A DNA stretch of 64,000 nt from Paragemmobacter straminiformis (GCF_014243445.1 NZ_JACLQD010000002.1:744001-808000); one strand, 5' to 3'; shown: positions 51,451 to 60,702, counted from the first letter of the stretch. The notes: generated from the sequence alone by a model not told the origin. Made by a program: numbers and translations.

Positions 51451-52674
51451 ATGAGCCTCGATTCCCCCAAGCTGAAAGCCAAGGATGCGCCCGATCTGGG
51501 GCGGTTCGATTGGGAGGACCCCTTCCGTCTGGAAGACCAGTTGACCGAGGAAGAGCGGATGCTGCGCGACGGCGCGCGTGCCTATGCGCAGGAAAAGCTG
51601 CAACCGCGGGTGGTCAAAGCCTATCGCGAGGAAGAGACCGATCCCGCGATCTTCCGCGAGATGGGCGAGATGGGATTGCTGGGGGTGACCGTTCCCGAGG
51701 AATATGGCGGGCTGGGGGCGTCCTATGTGGCCTATGGCCTGATTGCCCGCGAGGTCGAGCGGGTCGACAGCGGCTACCGGTCGATGATGTCGGTGCAGTC
51801 AAGCCTCGTGATGTATCCGATCTATGCCTATGGCACCGAGGCACAGCGGCAGAAGTTCCTGCCGAAACTGGCATCGGGCGAATGGATCGGCTGTTTCGGC
51901 CTGACCGAACCCGATGCGGGGTCGGACCCTGCCGGTATGAAGACCACGGCGAAGAAAACCGCGAACGGCTATGTGCTGAACGGCGCCAAGATGTGGATTT
52001 CCAACGCGCCCATCGCGGATGTCTTTGTCGTCTGGGCCAAGTCGGAGGCGCATGGCGGCAAGATCAAGGGCTTCGTGCTGGAGAAGGGCATGAAGGGGCT
52101 GTCGGCTCCGAAAGTGGGCGGGAAGCTGTCGCTTCGGGCCAGCATCACCGGCGAGATCGTGATGAAGGATGTGGAAGTGGGCGAGGATGCGCTGCTTCCG
52201 AATGTCGAGGGGCTGAAGGGGCCGTTCGGCTGTCTGAACCGTGCGCGGTACGGCATTTCATGGGGCGTGCTGGGCGCGGCCGAGTTCTGCATGCATGCCG
52301 CACGGCAATACGGGCTTGACCGCAAGCAGTTCGGCAAGCCGCTTGCCGGAACGCAGCTTTACCAGTTGAAGCTTGCCAACATGATGACCGAGATTTCGCT
52401 GGGGCTTCAGGCCTCGCTTCGGGTCGGGCGGTTGCTCGACGAGGCGAATGCGGCGCCCGAGATGATCTCTATCGTCAAGCGCAACAATTGCGGCAAGGCG
52501 CTGGATGCGGCGCGTTGGGCGCGGGACATGCATGGCGGCAACGGGATTCAGGAAGATTTCCAGATCATGCGCCATATGGTGAACCTTGAAACCGTGAACA
52601 CCTACGAGGGCACGCATGACGTCCATGCGCTGATCTTGGGCCGTGCGATCACCGGATTGCAGGCGTTCTTCTGA
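51451..52674 (+). CDS. gcdH: Glutaryl-CoA dehydrogenase
   Basis: 407 residues. Decarboxylating acyl-CoA dehydrogenase that converts glutaryl-CoA to crotonyl-CoA and CO2. Specific motif [16 protein letters not shown] carries the Arg that binds the gamma-carboxylate. FAD segment [16 protein letters not shown]. Catalytic Glu386 in [20 protein letters not shown]. It serves lysine, tryptophan and aromatic (glutarate-forming) catabolism. Its regulator is the adjacent LysR gene. The 3' gap contains the four-hairpin array. Relation to the ring-degradation locus 40 kb away is possible but not shown. Confidence 0.96.
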   Translation: MSLDSPKLKAKDAPDLGRFDWEDPFRLEDQLTEEERMLRDGARAYAQEKLQPRVVKAYREEETDPAIFREMGEMGLLGVTVPEEYGGLGASYVAYGLIAREVERVDSGYRSMMSVQSSLVMYPIYAYGTEAQRQKFLPKLASGEWIGCFGLTEPDAGSDPAGMKTTAKKTANGYVLNGAKMWISNAPIADVFVVWAKSEAHGGKIKGFVLEKGMKGLSAPKVGGKLSLRASITGEIVMKDVEVGEDALLPNVEGLKGPFGCLNRARYGISWGVLGAAEFCMHAARQYGLDRKQFGKPLAGTQLYQLKLANMMTEISLGLQASLRVGRLLDEANAAPEMISIVKRNNCGKALDAARWARDMHGGNGIQEDFQIMRHMVNLETVNTYEGTHDVHALILGRAITGLQAFF

Positions 52675-52683
52675 TACGGGGGG

Positions 52684-52798
52684 CGGAGTTTGACGCAAAC
52701 TCCGCGACGAAATCTGACGCAGATTTCGGGGCCGCGCCTTCGGGCAGGGGACCGGAATTTGCGTCAAATTCCGGCGCGTTTTTTGCGTCAAAAAACGC
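52684..52798. repeat. Array of four perfect hairpins with a common 3-nt loop
   Basis: H1 52684-52704 (arm CGGAGTTTG, loop ACG), H2 52708-52728 (arm CGAAATCTG, loop ACG), H3 52752-52774 (arm CCGGAATTTG, loop CGT) and H4 52776-52798 (arm GCGTTTTTTG, loop CGT). Stems are 9-10 bp and perfect. The sequence around each loop is TGACGCA or its complement TGCGTCA, while the arms differ. The first two and the last two are in opposite orientation. A hairpin with the same loop occurs at 27449-27459 (CTTG-CGT-CAAG). It lies between gcdH and the next co-directional gene, so it may terminate or protect the gcdH mRNA. Confidence 0.9.
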
Positions 52799-52863
52799 AT
52801 GGGCACGACCGCCGCTGTCGTTTTCCGGCCTGACAGCCCCCGCCGCGCGGCTAGGCTTGGCGC

Positions 52864-54240
52864 ATGACACAGCCTGCCCGCCTTGGTGACGTTTCCTTCT
52901 GGTATGCCGATATCGGCCTGCCCGCCCGCCGCCCGGCCCTTGCGGGGGATGCCGAATGCGATGTCTGCATCATCGGGGCGGGTTATACGGGGCTTTGGTC
53001 GGCCTATTACCTGAAACAGGCGGACCCTTCGCTTTCGATCATCGTCGTCGAGAAGGAGTTTGCGGGTTTCGGTGCCTCGGGCCGCAACGGGGGCTGGCTT
53101 TCGGGCGGTTTTGCCTGGAGCCACGAGAAATACCTGAAGGGATCGTCCGAAGCTGCCGTGCGGGCGATGGTTCAGGCGATGAACGGGACGGTGGACGAAG
53201 TGATCCGCGTGGCCGGGGCCGAGGGGATCGAGGCCGACATCCTGCGGACCGACGAGATCATGGTGGCGACCACCCCGGCGCAACTGGCGCGGGCCGAGGC
53301 CGAGGTGGCGCATCGGCGGCACTGGGGCGAGGTGCGGGCGCATCTGATCGGGGCGGGCCAGTCGAAGAGCCGCGTCGACATTCCGGGCACGCTGGGGGCG
53401 ATGCTGGTGGAAGGGGTGGCGCGGGTGCAGCCCGCGAAACTGGTGCGCGGTCTGGCATCGGTGGTCGAACGGATGGGGGTGCGGATCGTCGAGGAGACTG
53501 CGGTCACCTCCTTTGCGTCGGGCGAGGTGCTGACGGACAAGGGGCGCATCGCGGCGCGGACGATCCTGCGATGCACCGAAGGCTTTACCGCCACACTGCC
53601 CGGTCTGAAGCGCGAATGGTTGCCGATGAATTCGGCCCAGATCGCGACCGAGCCATTGGGGCAGGATATCTGGGACAGGATCGGATGGCAGGGGCATGAA
53701 ATCCTTGGAGATTTCGCCAATGCCTATTGCTATTGCCAGCGCACGCGCGAAGGGCGGATCACCGTGGGGGCGCGGGGCGTGCCCTATCGCTTCGGGTCGG
53801 CCATCGACGAGAACGGCACGCCGGATGCCGAGACTGTGCGCCGCCTGACGGCCATTCTGCACAGGCATTTTCCGGCCGCGAAAGGCGCAAGGATCGATCA
53901 CGCGTGGTGCGGGGTGCTGGGCGTGCCGCGTGACTGGTGCGCGACCGTGGGCTTCGATCCGGTGACGCGGATCGGCTGGGCGGGGGGCTATGTGGGGGTC
54001 GGGGTGTCGACCTCGAACCTGTCGGGGCGGACGCTGTGCGATCTGGTGATCGGGGGAGAGACGGCGCTGACGCGATTGCCTTGGGTCAACCGCGCGCCAC
54101 GGAAATGGGAAGCCGAGCCGCTGCGCTGGCTGGGCGTACACGGGATGTATGCGCTTTATGCAGCGGCAGATCGGGCCGAGGCATCGGGCGGGCCGCCGTC
54201 GCGTCTGGCGAAACTCGGCAACCGGTTGACGGGGCGGTGA
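52864..54240 (+). CDS. DAO-family FAD oxidoreductase (gamma-glutamylputrescine-oxidase-like)
   Basis: 458 residues. N-terminal FAD motif ECDVCIIGAGYTGLWSAYYLKQADPSLSIIVVEKEFAGFGASGRNGGWLSGGF. The ASGRNGG stretch is typical of PuuB-like and other D-amino-acid-oxidase superfamily members that deaminate amines. C-terminal GWAGGYVGVGVSTSNLSGRTLCDLV. Substrate not determined; no other polyamine gene is near. gph overlaps its stop codon by GTGA, so the two are in one transcript. Confidence 0.88.
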   Translation: MTQPARLGDVSFWYADIGLPARRPALAGDAECDVCIIGAGYTGLWSAYYLKQADPSLSIIVVEKEFAGFGASGRNGGWLSGGFAWSHEKYLKGSSEAAVRAMVQAMNGTVDEVIRVAGAEGIEADILRTDEIMVATTPAQLARAEAEVAHRRHWGEVRAHLIGAGQSKSRVDIPGTLGAMLVEGVARVQPAKLVRGLASVVERMGVRIVEETAVTSFASGEVLTDKGRIAARTILRCTEGFTATLPGLKREWLPMNSAQIATEPLGQDIWDRIGWQGHEILGDFANAYCYCQRTREGRITVGARGVPYRFGSAIDENGTPDAETVRRLTAILHRHFPAAKGARIDHAWCGVLGVPRDWCATVGFDPVTRIGWAGGYVGVGVSTSNLSGRTLCDLVIGGETALTRLPWVNRAPRKWEAEPLRWLGVHGMYALYAAADRAEASGGPPSRLAKLGNRLTGR

Positions 54241-54881
54241 GGGTGCGGGCGGTTCTGTTCGACCTTGACGGAACGCTGGTCGACAGCGCGCCCGACATCC
54301 ATGCGGGCGTCAATGCCATATTGGCCGAGGAAGGGGTCGCCCCCCTGCCCTTTGCCACGGTGCGCGGCTTTATCGGGGGCGGGGTGCCGGTGCTGATGAC
54401 GCGGGTCATCGCGGCCACGGGGATGGAGCCTGCGCGGCACGGGGCGCTGTGCGCGCGTTTTGTCGAACGATACGAGCATGATCCGGGCGGATTGACGCGG
54501 CCCTACGAGGGGGTCGAGGAGGCGCTGGATGCGCTGGCCGATCTGCCGCTTGGGCTATGCACCAACAAGCCCGAGGGGCCGACGCGGGCGCTGCTGTCGC
54601 ATCTGGGCTGGCAGGGGCGGTTTTCGGTGATCGTGGGCGGCGACACCCTGCCCGTGCGCAAGCCGGACCCCGCGCCCTTGCACGAGGCCATGCGGCGGAT
54701 CGGCGGGGGCGAGGTGCTGTTCGTGGGCGACAGCGAGGTTGACGCCGAAACCGCGCGGTCGGCGGGCGTGCCGCTGCTGCTGTTCACGCAAGGCTATCGC
54801 AGCACCGAGGTCGCGGCCCTGCCCCATCTTGCGGCTTTTGACCACTGGAGCGCCTTGCCCGCGCTGGTCAGAGGACGGTGA
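54237..54881 (+). CDS. gph: Phosphoglycolate phosphatase
   Basis: 214-residue HAD phosphatase. DxD motif AVLFDLDGTLVDSAPDIHAGVNAIL, motif II LCTNKPEG, motif III/IV KPDPAPLHEAMRRIGGGEVLFVGDSEVDAETARSAGVPLLLFTQGYR. Hydrolyses 2-phosphoglycolate, which arises from DNA repair or the oxygenase reaction of Rubisco. The start is a GTG overlapping the flavoprotein stop (54237); a GTG at 54243 is also possible. The 3' end overlaps the convergent glyoxalase-fold gene by 14 bp. Confidence 0.9.
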   Translation: MRVRAVLFDLDGTLVDSAPDIHAGVNAILAEEGVAPLPFATVRGFIGGGVPVLMTRVIAATGMEPARHGALCARFVERYEHDPGGLTRPYEGVEEALDALADLPLGLCTNKPEGPTRALLSHLGWQGRFSVIVGGDTLPVRKPDPAPLHEAMRRIGGGEVLFVGDSEVDAETARSAGVPLLLFTQGYRSTEVAALPHLAAFDHWSALPALVRGR

Positions 54882-55548
54882 GGCGCAATCCGTCGGGACC
54901 GCTGCGTTCGCCCTTGTCGAGCGCGGTGCCGACAAGACGCAGCCCCGCCCAGAAGCCGTTTTCGGCAAAGGCGGGCTTGCCCCCTCGCAGGGCGGGGGGT
55001 TCGTAGAGTTCGACCACGCTTGCGCCTGCGGACAGGAAACGCACCTCGGTCACGCCTTCGGGGCGGTGCAGGCTGACGGCGGAAAGAAGCGCGCAGCCGA
55101 GGCTTTCGAAGAAAGCCTGGCTTGCCGCGATATCGGTGCAGGGGATGCCGATGTGGTCATGGCCCGGCAATCCGGCGCGGGTGTCGGCGGGCAGGCGCTG
55201 GCACAGCTCGATCCGGGCGCCCTCGGGGCCGCGCAGAAAGACGTAGGTGATCCCCGCCTCCCAGAATTCGGAGATATGTCCCGCGCCGTGGGGGGTGGTT
55301 TCCTCGAGCGCCGCGCCGCGGGCTTGCAGGGCGGCCAGCGTGGCGGGCAAGTCGGTGACGGCAAGGGCGAGGTGGTCGATCCCGCCGTGGGCGATGGCAC
55401 CCTGCCCCTGCACGAGCGCGATGCGCTGGCTGCCGAGCGCCATGACCCCGTCGCCTTTGGCGAACCCGAAGACCGAGGCAAGCAGTGCTTCGGCGGCGGG
55501 AATGTCGCGCACGCGCAATTCGGGGATGATCTCGATGCCGCTGCCCAC
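54868..55548 (-). CDS. Glyoxalase/bleomycin-resistance-fold (VOC) protein
   Basis: 226 residues with two VOC repeats: EIIPELRVRDIPAAEALLASVFGF...GIDHLALAVTDLPATLAALQARGA, and LPGHDHIGIPCTDIAASQAFFESLGCALL. The His/Glu pattern can bind a metal. The start GTG at 55548 has AGGGAG upstream, and the N-terminus then begins at the first repeat. Member of a broad superfamily of dioxygenases, isomerases and resistance proteins; substrate unknown. Stands alone, convergent with gph. Confidence 0.83.
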   Translation of the reverse strand: MGSGIEIIPELRVRDIPAAEALLASVFGFAKGDGVMALGSQRIALVQGQGAIAHGGIDHLALAVTDLPATLAALQARGAALEETTPHGAGHISEFWEAGITYVFLRGPEGARIELCQRLPADTRAGLPGHDHIGIPCTDIAASQAFFESLGCALLSAVSLHRPEGVTEVRFLSAGASVVELYEPPALRGGKPAFAENGFWAGLRLVGTALDKGERSGPDGLRLTVL

Positions 55549-55619
55549 AGATGGCTCCCTTTGGCCGGTTCGGGCGATCATGTCGCAGAAGCGGATGAAG
55601 GCTTCAACCGAAACCTGCC

Positions 55620-56939
55620 CTATTCGTACAGGCGCACGATTTCTGACGCCCAGAGGTCACGGGTGCCCGCGCTGGCGCAGGTTGCTTTCAAGGTCGAGTT
55701 GCCGGTGAGCGTGATGGTCGAGGCGATGACTTGCGTGCAGCCGTTGGTGCCTGCGGAATCGCCCGAGAACTGGATGGCGGAAGCGGGGGTATAGATGGCC
55801 CCTTGCAGGACCGAGCCGGAAGATCCGTTGATGATATGGCTTGCCGTGGTGGCCGTGCGCGCGCCGAAGAACAGCACGCCGGACAGCGGGCCCGTGGTCG
55901 GGGCAGAGAGCCCGAGGGTGACGTTGCCGTTGAGGCGGACATCCACCTCGGACGAGGCGAGATAGAAGGTCACACCCGCCCCCGAAAGCTTGGCGGCGGT
56001 GGTCGAGGTCAGGCTGCCGCCGTTGACGGTGAGATTTCCACCCTCGACGATGTAGAGGCCGGGCATCAGCGTCACTTCGCCCCGGACGTCGAAGCCGTTG
56101 CAGAAGCGCATGGATTTCAGACCGCCGCCCAGGGGATGGACATCCGTCGGCGTCAATGTGGTCGGGTTCTGGTTGTTGCCGACGTTCTTGGGTTTGCAGG
56201 CGCCGATGATGGCCGGTTCGGGCAGATTGGAATAGGGATCGCGGGCGCGCGCCGCGTTGGTGATGACCGAAGGACAGGATGTCAGGGTCAGGCCCGAGTT
56301 CACCGAAGCGCCGCCGACCGTATGGATGCAGCCCGTGGTGATGGCCGATCCCATGCCGCCCATCGAATAGGAGGTGTTCGACACCGAGTTCGAGGCGATG
56401 TCGCAGCCCGTCAGGGTGACGTTGGTCGACCCGCCCACGCTGACCGCGCCATTGGCGGCACCGGAGAGCGCGAGCATGCAGGCGGTCGCGTCGCCCTCGA
56501 TCACGGTGACGGCCCGTCCGGCAAGGGCGACATCGCCGGTTTCGAACAGGGCGGTGAACCAGCGGGCGTGGTTTTCCGACAGGATCACCTCGATCGCATT
56601 CGGGTTGCCCTTTTTCGCGCCCGAGAGGGGCGGGATGTTGACGGTCAGCGTGCCCGCGGCGGGAAAGCCTGCCTGTGTCGCGATGTAGCGGGCGGCGGCG
56701 GTGGCCTGCGCCTTGCTGTCGCCTGCACGGATGCGCACGCCGGCGGCATGGGCCGAGACATCGGCGATGTGCTGGACGCGGCGCTGGATGTGATACCAGT
56801 AGCCGGTTTCGACCCAGAGGCCGAGGCCGCCGATCACCACGGGAAACAGGATTGCGGCAAGGATGATAACGCTGCCACGGCTATCTTGCCGGTAGCGGCC
56901 GAGGGCGGTGCGGAGACGTCGGGTCAGTTGGGCGAACAT
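55620..56939 (-). CDS. Tad pilus assembly protein, TadG-like (minor pilin/pseudopilin-related)
   Basis: 439 residues. N-terminal TadE/TadG segment SRGSVIILAAILFPVVIGGLGLWVETGYWYHIQRRVQHIADVSAHAAG with one membrane helix (about 22-44), then a long extracytoplasmic region rich in Gly, Ser, Thr and Asn with repeated short strands and several Cys pairs (CMLAL, GCDIAS, GCIHT, SCPSV, ACKPK). Such a region suggests a beta-rich, surface-exposed part. Last gene of the leftward run cpaF - tadB - tadC - tadG, 7 bp after tadC. Likely a membrane-anchored component of the Flp pilus machine. Confidence 0.82.
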   Translation of the reverse strand: MFAQLTRRLRTALGRYRQDSRGSVIILAAILFPVVIGGLGLWVETGYWYHIQRRVQHIADVSAHAAGVRIRAGDSKAQATAAARYIATQAGFPAAGTLTVNIPPLSGAKKGNPNAIEVILSENHARWFTALFETGDVALAGRAVTVIEGDATACMLALSGAANGAVSVGGSTNVTLTGCDIASNSVSNTSYSMGGMGSAITTGCIHTVGGASVNSGLTLTSCPSVITNAARARDPYSNLPEPAIIGACKPKNVGNNQNPTTLTPTDVHPLGGGLKSMRFCNGFDVRGEVTLMPGLYIVEGGNLTVNGGSLTSTTAAKLSGAGVTFYLASSEVDVRLNGNVTLGLSAPTTGPLSGVLFFGARTATTASHIINGSSGSVLQGAIYTPASAIQFSGDSAGTNGCTQVIASTITLTGNSTLKATCASAGTRDLWASEIVRLYE

Positions 56940-56946
56940 GGCAGCC

Positions 56947-57882
56947 TCAGGAGCCGAAAACCTGCATGAGCGCAGGCGCGATGATGACGGCGAAGAGAAC
57001 GGGCAGGAAGAACAGGATCATGGGCACGGTAAGCTTGGGCGGCAGAGAGGCGGCCTTTTTCTCGGCCGCTTGCAGGCGCATGTCGCGGTTTTCCTGACTG
57101 AGGACGCGCAGCGAGGCGCCCAGCGAGGTGCCGTGCCGTTCGGCCTGTTTCAGCGAGGCGATCACCGCCTTGACCGTGTCGAGCCCCGTGCGCGCGGCAA
57201 GGTTCTCATAGGCCATGCGGCGGTCGGGAAGGTAGGAGAGTTCCGAGACGGTCAGCATCAGCTCTTCGGCCAGATCGACCGAGTCGAGGCCGATCTCGTC
57301 GGCGACCTTGCGCAGGGCCTGATCGATGCCCATGCCGGATTCGACGCAGATCAGCATGAGGTCGAGCGCGTTGGGCCATGCCCGCTGGATCGCCTGCTGG
57401 CGTTTGATGATGCGGTTCTTCAACAGGACGGCGGGCAGGAAGAAGCCGAAGAGGCTGCCGGCAAGGCTGGCGAGCAGCAGGACCGGCAGGGGCTGGTCGA
57501 GTTCGATCACGAAGCGAAGGTAGAAAAAGCAGATCGGGCCAAGGGCCAGCACGCCGACGATGCGCAGCGAGAGATAGGTGGTCAGCGCCGAAGGCCCGCG
57601 CAGGCCGGCCATTTGCAGCCGGTGCGCGGCTTCGCCCCCCGGAAGGCGGCGCAGGATGTCGAAGCGGTTGGCGAGGGCATCGAACAGGGCGGCAAGGCCG
57701 TGCAGGTCGCGGTTGCCGTCGCGGTGGCGGCGGTTCGTCTCCGCCTCGCCGGCGACCTGCGCCAGACGGGTGGAGAGGCGGTCTTTGCCGAGTTGCGGCA
57801 GAAAGACCGCGATGGCCGCGGAACTTACCGAGATGAAGGAAAGCAGCGCGATGGGGTCGGTGGCGAGACGGGCAAGGGACAT
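56947..57882 (-). CDS. tadC: Tad pilus inner-membrane platform protein TadC
   Basis: 311 residues, T2SF/GspF-type platform protein. N-terminal and C-terminal membrane segments enclose the cytoplasmic GspF domain: RAWPNALDLMLICVESGMGIDQALRKVADEIGLDSVDLAEELMLTVSELSYLPDRRMAYENLAARTGLDTVKAVIASLKQAERHGTSLGASLRVLSQENR is the diagnostic part. With TadB it forms the inner-membrane platform that the TadA ATPase drives. GGAGG precedes the start. It follows tadB after 12 bp. Confidence 0.93.
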   Translation of the reverse strand: MSLARLATDPIALLSFISVSSAAIAVFLPQLGKDRLSTRLAQVAGEAETNRRHRDGNRDLHGLAALFDALANRFDILRRLPGGEAAHRLQMAGLRGPSALTTYLSLRIVGVLALGPICFFYLRFVIELDQPLPVLLLASLAGSLFGFFLPAVLLKNRIIKRQQAIQRAWPNALDLMLICVESGMGIDQALRKVADEIGLDSVDLAEELMLTVSELSYLPDRRMAYENLAARTGLDTVKAVIASLKQAERHGTSLGASLRVLSQENRDMRLQAAEKKAASLPPKLTVPMILFFLPVLFAVIIAPALMQVFGS

Positions 57883-57894
57883 GGCGTCCTCCGT

Positions 57895-58887
57895 TCAGTA
57901 ATCGAAGCGGATCATGCCGCGCATGACCAGAATGCCGAGACCCATCCACAGGATCGAACCGCCGAGGATGAGGTTGCCCAGAAGCGTGGTGAAAAGGACG
58001 TTCAGATAGCCGGGGCTGATGAAGAAAAGCACGGCCATGACCAGCGGCGGCATGGCCCCGATGATCGCGGCAGAGGTGATGGCCTCGGAACTCATCGCGC
58101 GGATCTTGCCGGCGATGTTCTTGCGGCCGCGCAGCACCTTGGACAGGTTGGACAGGGCCTCGGACAGGTTGCCGCCGGTCTTGGACTGGATGCCCACGAC
58201 GATGGCGAAGAAGGATGTCTCCGAAAGCGGCATGCGGTCGGCAAGCCGCTGCACCGCTTCGTCGAGCGGCACCCCGAGGGTCTGATCGCGCACGACGATG
58301 GCGAATTCGCCACGGATGGGTTCCTCCATCTCGGTGGCGATGGTCTTGAGCCCGTCGGCCAGCGCCATGCCCGAACGGACACCGCGCACGATGATGTCGA
58401 TGGCGGTGGGGAAGTCGTCGGAGAAGCGCTTGAGGCGGGCGCTGCGCTTGTGGGCGACAAAGAGGTGGGGCAGCAGCAATCCGGCGGCGGCGGCAAAGCA
58501 CAGGGCGGGCAGGACGGCGAGGCCCGTAAGGCCAAGCGCAAGGATCAGCGCGGCAAGGCCCACAAGGGCCGAGACGGTGTAATAGGTCTTGCGCGTCCAA
58601 TCGAGACCGGCCTGACGCAGGCGGCCCGTCAGCGTGGGCTGGGCGCGGCGGCGGGCGCGCCCGATCTCGCGGGCGCGCAACTCGCGCAAGGACTCGCGGA
58701 CGCGGCGCTTGCGGCGCTGGTCTTCGGTTGCAAGGCCATCGGAGGCATCGTCATCGGAGCGTTTGCCGAGGCGGTCCATCCGCTCGCGCAGGCGCGCCGC
58801 GTCGGAGGGAGTGGCCCATCCGAGGACAAGCGCGGCGATGCCGACCGAGACGAAACAGAAAACGGCGACTTGCAGCGGCGTGACCAT
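57895..58887 (-). CDS. tadB: Tad pilus inner-membrane platform protein TadB
   Basis: 330 residues. N-terminal membrane segment, basic cytoplasmic stretch, two further hydrophobic segments (VSALVGLAALILALGLTGLAVLPALCFAAAAGLLLPHLFV) and GspF domain with FPTAIDIIVRGVRSGMALADGLKTIATEMEEPIRGEFAIVVRDQTLGVPLDEAVQRLADRMPLSETSFFAIVVGIQSKTGGNLSEALSNLSKVLR. Typical TadB. Starts 2 bp after the cpaF stop codon, so it is in the same operon. Partner of TadC and the TadA/CpaF ATPase. Confidence 0.93.
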   Translation of the reverse strand: MVTPLQVAVFCFVSVGIAALVLGWATPSDAARLRERMDRLGKRSDDDASDGLATEDQRRKRRVRESLRELRAREIGRARRRAQPTLTGRLRQAGLDWTRKTYYTVSALVGLAALILALGLTGLAVLPALCFAAAAGLLLPHLFVAHKRSARLKRFSDDFPTAIDIIVRGVRSGMALADGLKTIATEMEEPIRGEFAIVVRDQTLGVPLDEAVQRLADRMPLSETSFFAIVVGIQSKTGGNLSEALSNLSKVLRGRKNIAGKIRAMSSEAITSAAIIGAMPPLVMAVLFFISPGYLNVLFTTLLGNLILGGSILWMGLGILVMRGMIRFDY

Positions 58888-58889
58888 GA

Positions 58890-60284
58890 TCAGACCCCTC
58901 CGTTCGATCTGCCGGCGGCTTCGAGGGCGGCGGTGACGTTCTTGGCCTCGCCGAAGTAGCGGGCGCGGTCCCAGAAGCCGGGACGCATCACGCCGGTCGA
59001 ACGGTGGTGGCCGAGGATGTGGCCCTGCGCGTCCTCGCCGTCGATGTCGTAGACGAAGAGGTCTTGGGTCACGATGACGTCCCCCTCCATGCCCAGCACT
59101 TCGGAAATGTGGGTAATCTTGCGCGAGCCGTCGCGCAGGCGGGCGGCCTGCACCACCACATCGACCGATTTCGAGATCATCTCGCGCAGGGTGCGCGCGG
59201 GAAGGGTCGATCCGCCCATCGTGATCATGGTTTCCAGACGCGACAGCGCCTCGCGCGGGGAGTTGGCGTGGACGGTGCCCATCGAGCCGTCATGGCCCGT
59301 GTTCATCGCTTGCAGAAGGTCGATGGCTTCCGCGCCGCGGACTTCGCCGACGATGATCCGCTCGGGGCGCATCCGCAGGCAGTTCTTGACCAGATCGCGC
59401 ATCGTCACCTCGCCCTCGCCTTCGAGGTTCTTCGGGCGGGTTTCGAGGCGGACGACATGGGGCTGTTGCAGTTGCAGTTCGGCCGCGTCCTCGCAGGTCA
59501 CGATGCGTTCGGTGGGGTCGATGGCGCGGGTCATGCAGTTCAGCAGCGTCGTCTTGCCCGACCCCGTGCCGCCCGAGATCAGCACGTTGCAGCGCACGCG
59601 GCCGATGATGCGCAAAAGCTCGGCCCCTTCGGCCGTGATCGAACCGAAGCGGACAAGCTGGTCGAGGGTGAGTTTGTCTTTCTTGAATTTCCGGATGGTC
59701 AGCGTGGTGCCGTCGATCGAGAGCGGCGGGGCTATGACGTTGACGCGGCTGCCGTCTTGCAGGCGGGCGTCGCAGATGGGCGAGGATTCGTCCACGCGGC
59801 GGCCGACCTGGCTGACGATGCGCTGGCAGATGTTCAGCAACTGGGATTCGTCGCGGAAGCGGATATCGGTTTCGACAAGCTTGCCGCCGACTTCGATCAT
59901 GATCGGGCGGCAGCCGTTCACCATGATGTCGGCGATGTCGTCGCGGGCGAGCAGCGGCTCGAGCGGGCCGAAACCGAGAATGTCGTTGAGAAGGTCGGTG
60001 AGCAGGACCTCTTGCTCGGCGGCGGTCATCACCGCCTTTTTGGCGGCGAGAATGTCGGAGACCAGCAGGCCGATCTCGCGGCGGGCGATTTCGGTGTCTT
60101 GCTGGCCCACGCGTTTCATGTCGATCGTATCGATCAGCGCATCGAATACGGCTTTGCGCAGCCCGTCGAATTCCTGCGCCCGCTGCGGGGCGACAGGGTC
60201 TGCCGCCGCGGGGCGGAGGGTCTGGATCGTCACGATCTGGGGCTTTGCTTGCGCTTCGGGTTGGCGCTGGCGTTTACCGAACAT
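58890..60284 (-). CDS. cpaF: Tad pilus secretion ATPase (CpaF/TadA)
   Basis: 464-residue GspE/VirB11-type ATPase. Walker A GGTGSGKTTLLN with Lys244, Walker B RIIVGEVRGAEAIDLLQAMNTGHDGSMGTVHANS (Asp and His boxes), plus ISGGTGSG and the arginine region RMRPERI. Powers Flp pilus assembly. The start at 60284 (MFGKRQRQPEAQ) has AAGGGAACACC upstream; the longer open frame to 60431 has no ribosome-binding support. First gene of the visible tad operon; tadZ, rcpA, rcpC, tadV and tadD are not in the window. Confidence 0.95.
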   Translation of the reverse strand: MFGKRQRQPEAQAKPQIVTIQTLRPAAADPVAPQRAQEFDGLRKAVFDALIDTIDMKRVGQQDTEIARREIGLLVSDILAAKKAVMTAAEQEVLLTDLLNDILGFGPLEPLLARDDIADIMVNGCRPIMIEVGGKLVETDIRFRDESQLLNICQRIVSQVGRRVDESSPICDARLQDGSRVNVIAPPLSIDGTTLTIRKFKKDKLTLDQLVRFGSITAEGAELLRIIGRVRCNVLISGGTGSGKTTLLNCMTRAIDPTERIVTCEDAAELQLQQPHVVRLETRPKNLEGEGEVTMRDLVKNCLRMRPERIIVGEVRGAEAIDLLQAMNTGHDGSMGTVHANSPREALSRLETMITMGGSTLPARTLREMISKSVDVVVQAARLRDGSRKITHISEVLGMEGDVIVTQDLFVYDIDGEDAQGHILGHHRSTGVMRPGFWDRARYFGEAKNVTAALEAAGRSNGGV

Positions 60285-60702
60285 GGTGTTCCCTTGCATC
60301 ACGGGTGGGGCCTTGATCGCCCCTGACGAAATGGCGCGACACTTGCACCTGTGCGGATGGAATATCGCGCGACGGCCCTGCGCATCCATTCGGCCTGATG
60401 GCCTAATCCGGCGGGACGGGGCGCGAATCATCCGGCGGATGGCCTTTGGACGCGCGGCACAACCTTGGCGGAGGCGGCGCGCAATCGCTGAAAATCAAAG
60501 GGAAACCGGACAAAACCGGAGGGAGCGGGACCGGAAACCCACCGGTCCGAAGGCCATCGGACCCAGACCTTTGGATATGGGGTGATACTGTCGGGATGGT
60601 TTTCGCGCGTAAGCGCTTTACGGAACTAAAAAATAGTTAACATGATCCGGCCAAGACAGCGCGACAGGCGATTGCCGGACCGCGGGGCGGATGGAGGACA
60701 AG
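60285..60702. other. 418-bp divergent region between the tad operon and the response regulator
   Basis: No gene. It must contain promoters for the leftward tad operon and for the rightward response-regulator/kinase pair. It holds an inverted repeat TTCGGCC-N4-GGCCTAA at 60389-60406, a near-palindrome around 60608-60622 (CGTAA-GCGCT-TTACG), and an AT-rich stretch before the regulator gene (AAAAAATAGTTAAC, 60629-60642) that may belong to its promoter. Confidence 0.55.
60389..60406. promoter_or_regulatory. Inverted repeat TTCGGCC-N4-GGCCTAA upstream of tad operon
   Basis: TTCGGCC (60389-60395), TGAT, GGCCTAA (60400-60406): one mismatch in 7-bp arms. A similar element, TAGGCC-GAAT-GGCCTA, lies at 63583-63598 upstream of flp. 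The arm spacing fits a NarL/FixJ-type dimer site, and a NarL-type response regulator is encoded between the two. Confidence 0.55.

Noticed and set aside
52649-52870. 73-residue minus-strand frame across the hairpin array
   Set aside because: Its repeated Phe-Asp/Ala-Asn-like phrases come from the hairpins themselves. It lacks a ribosome-binding site and has no family features.
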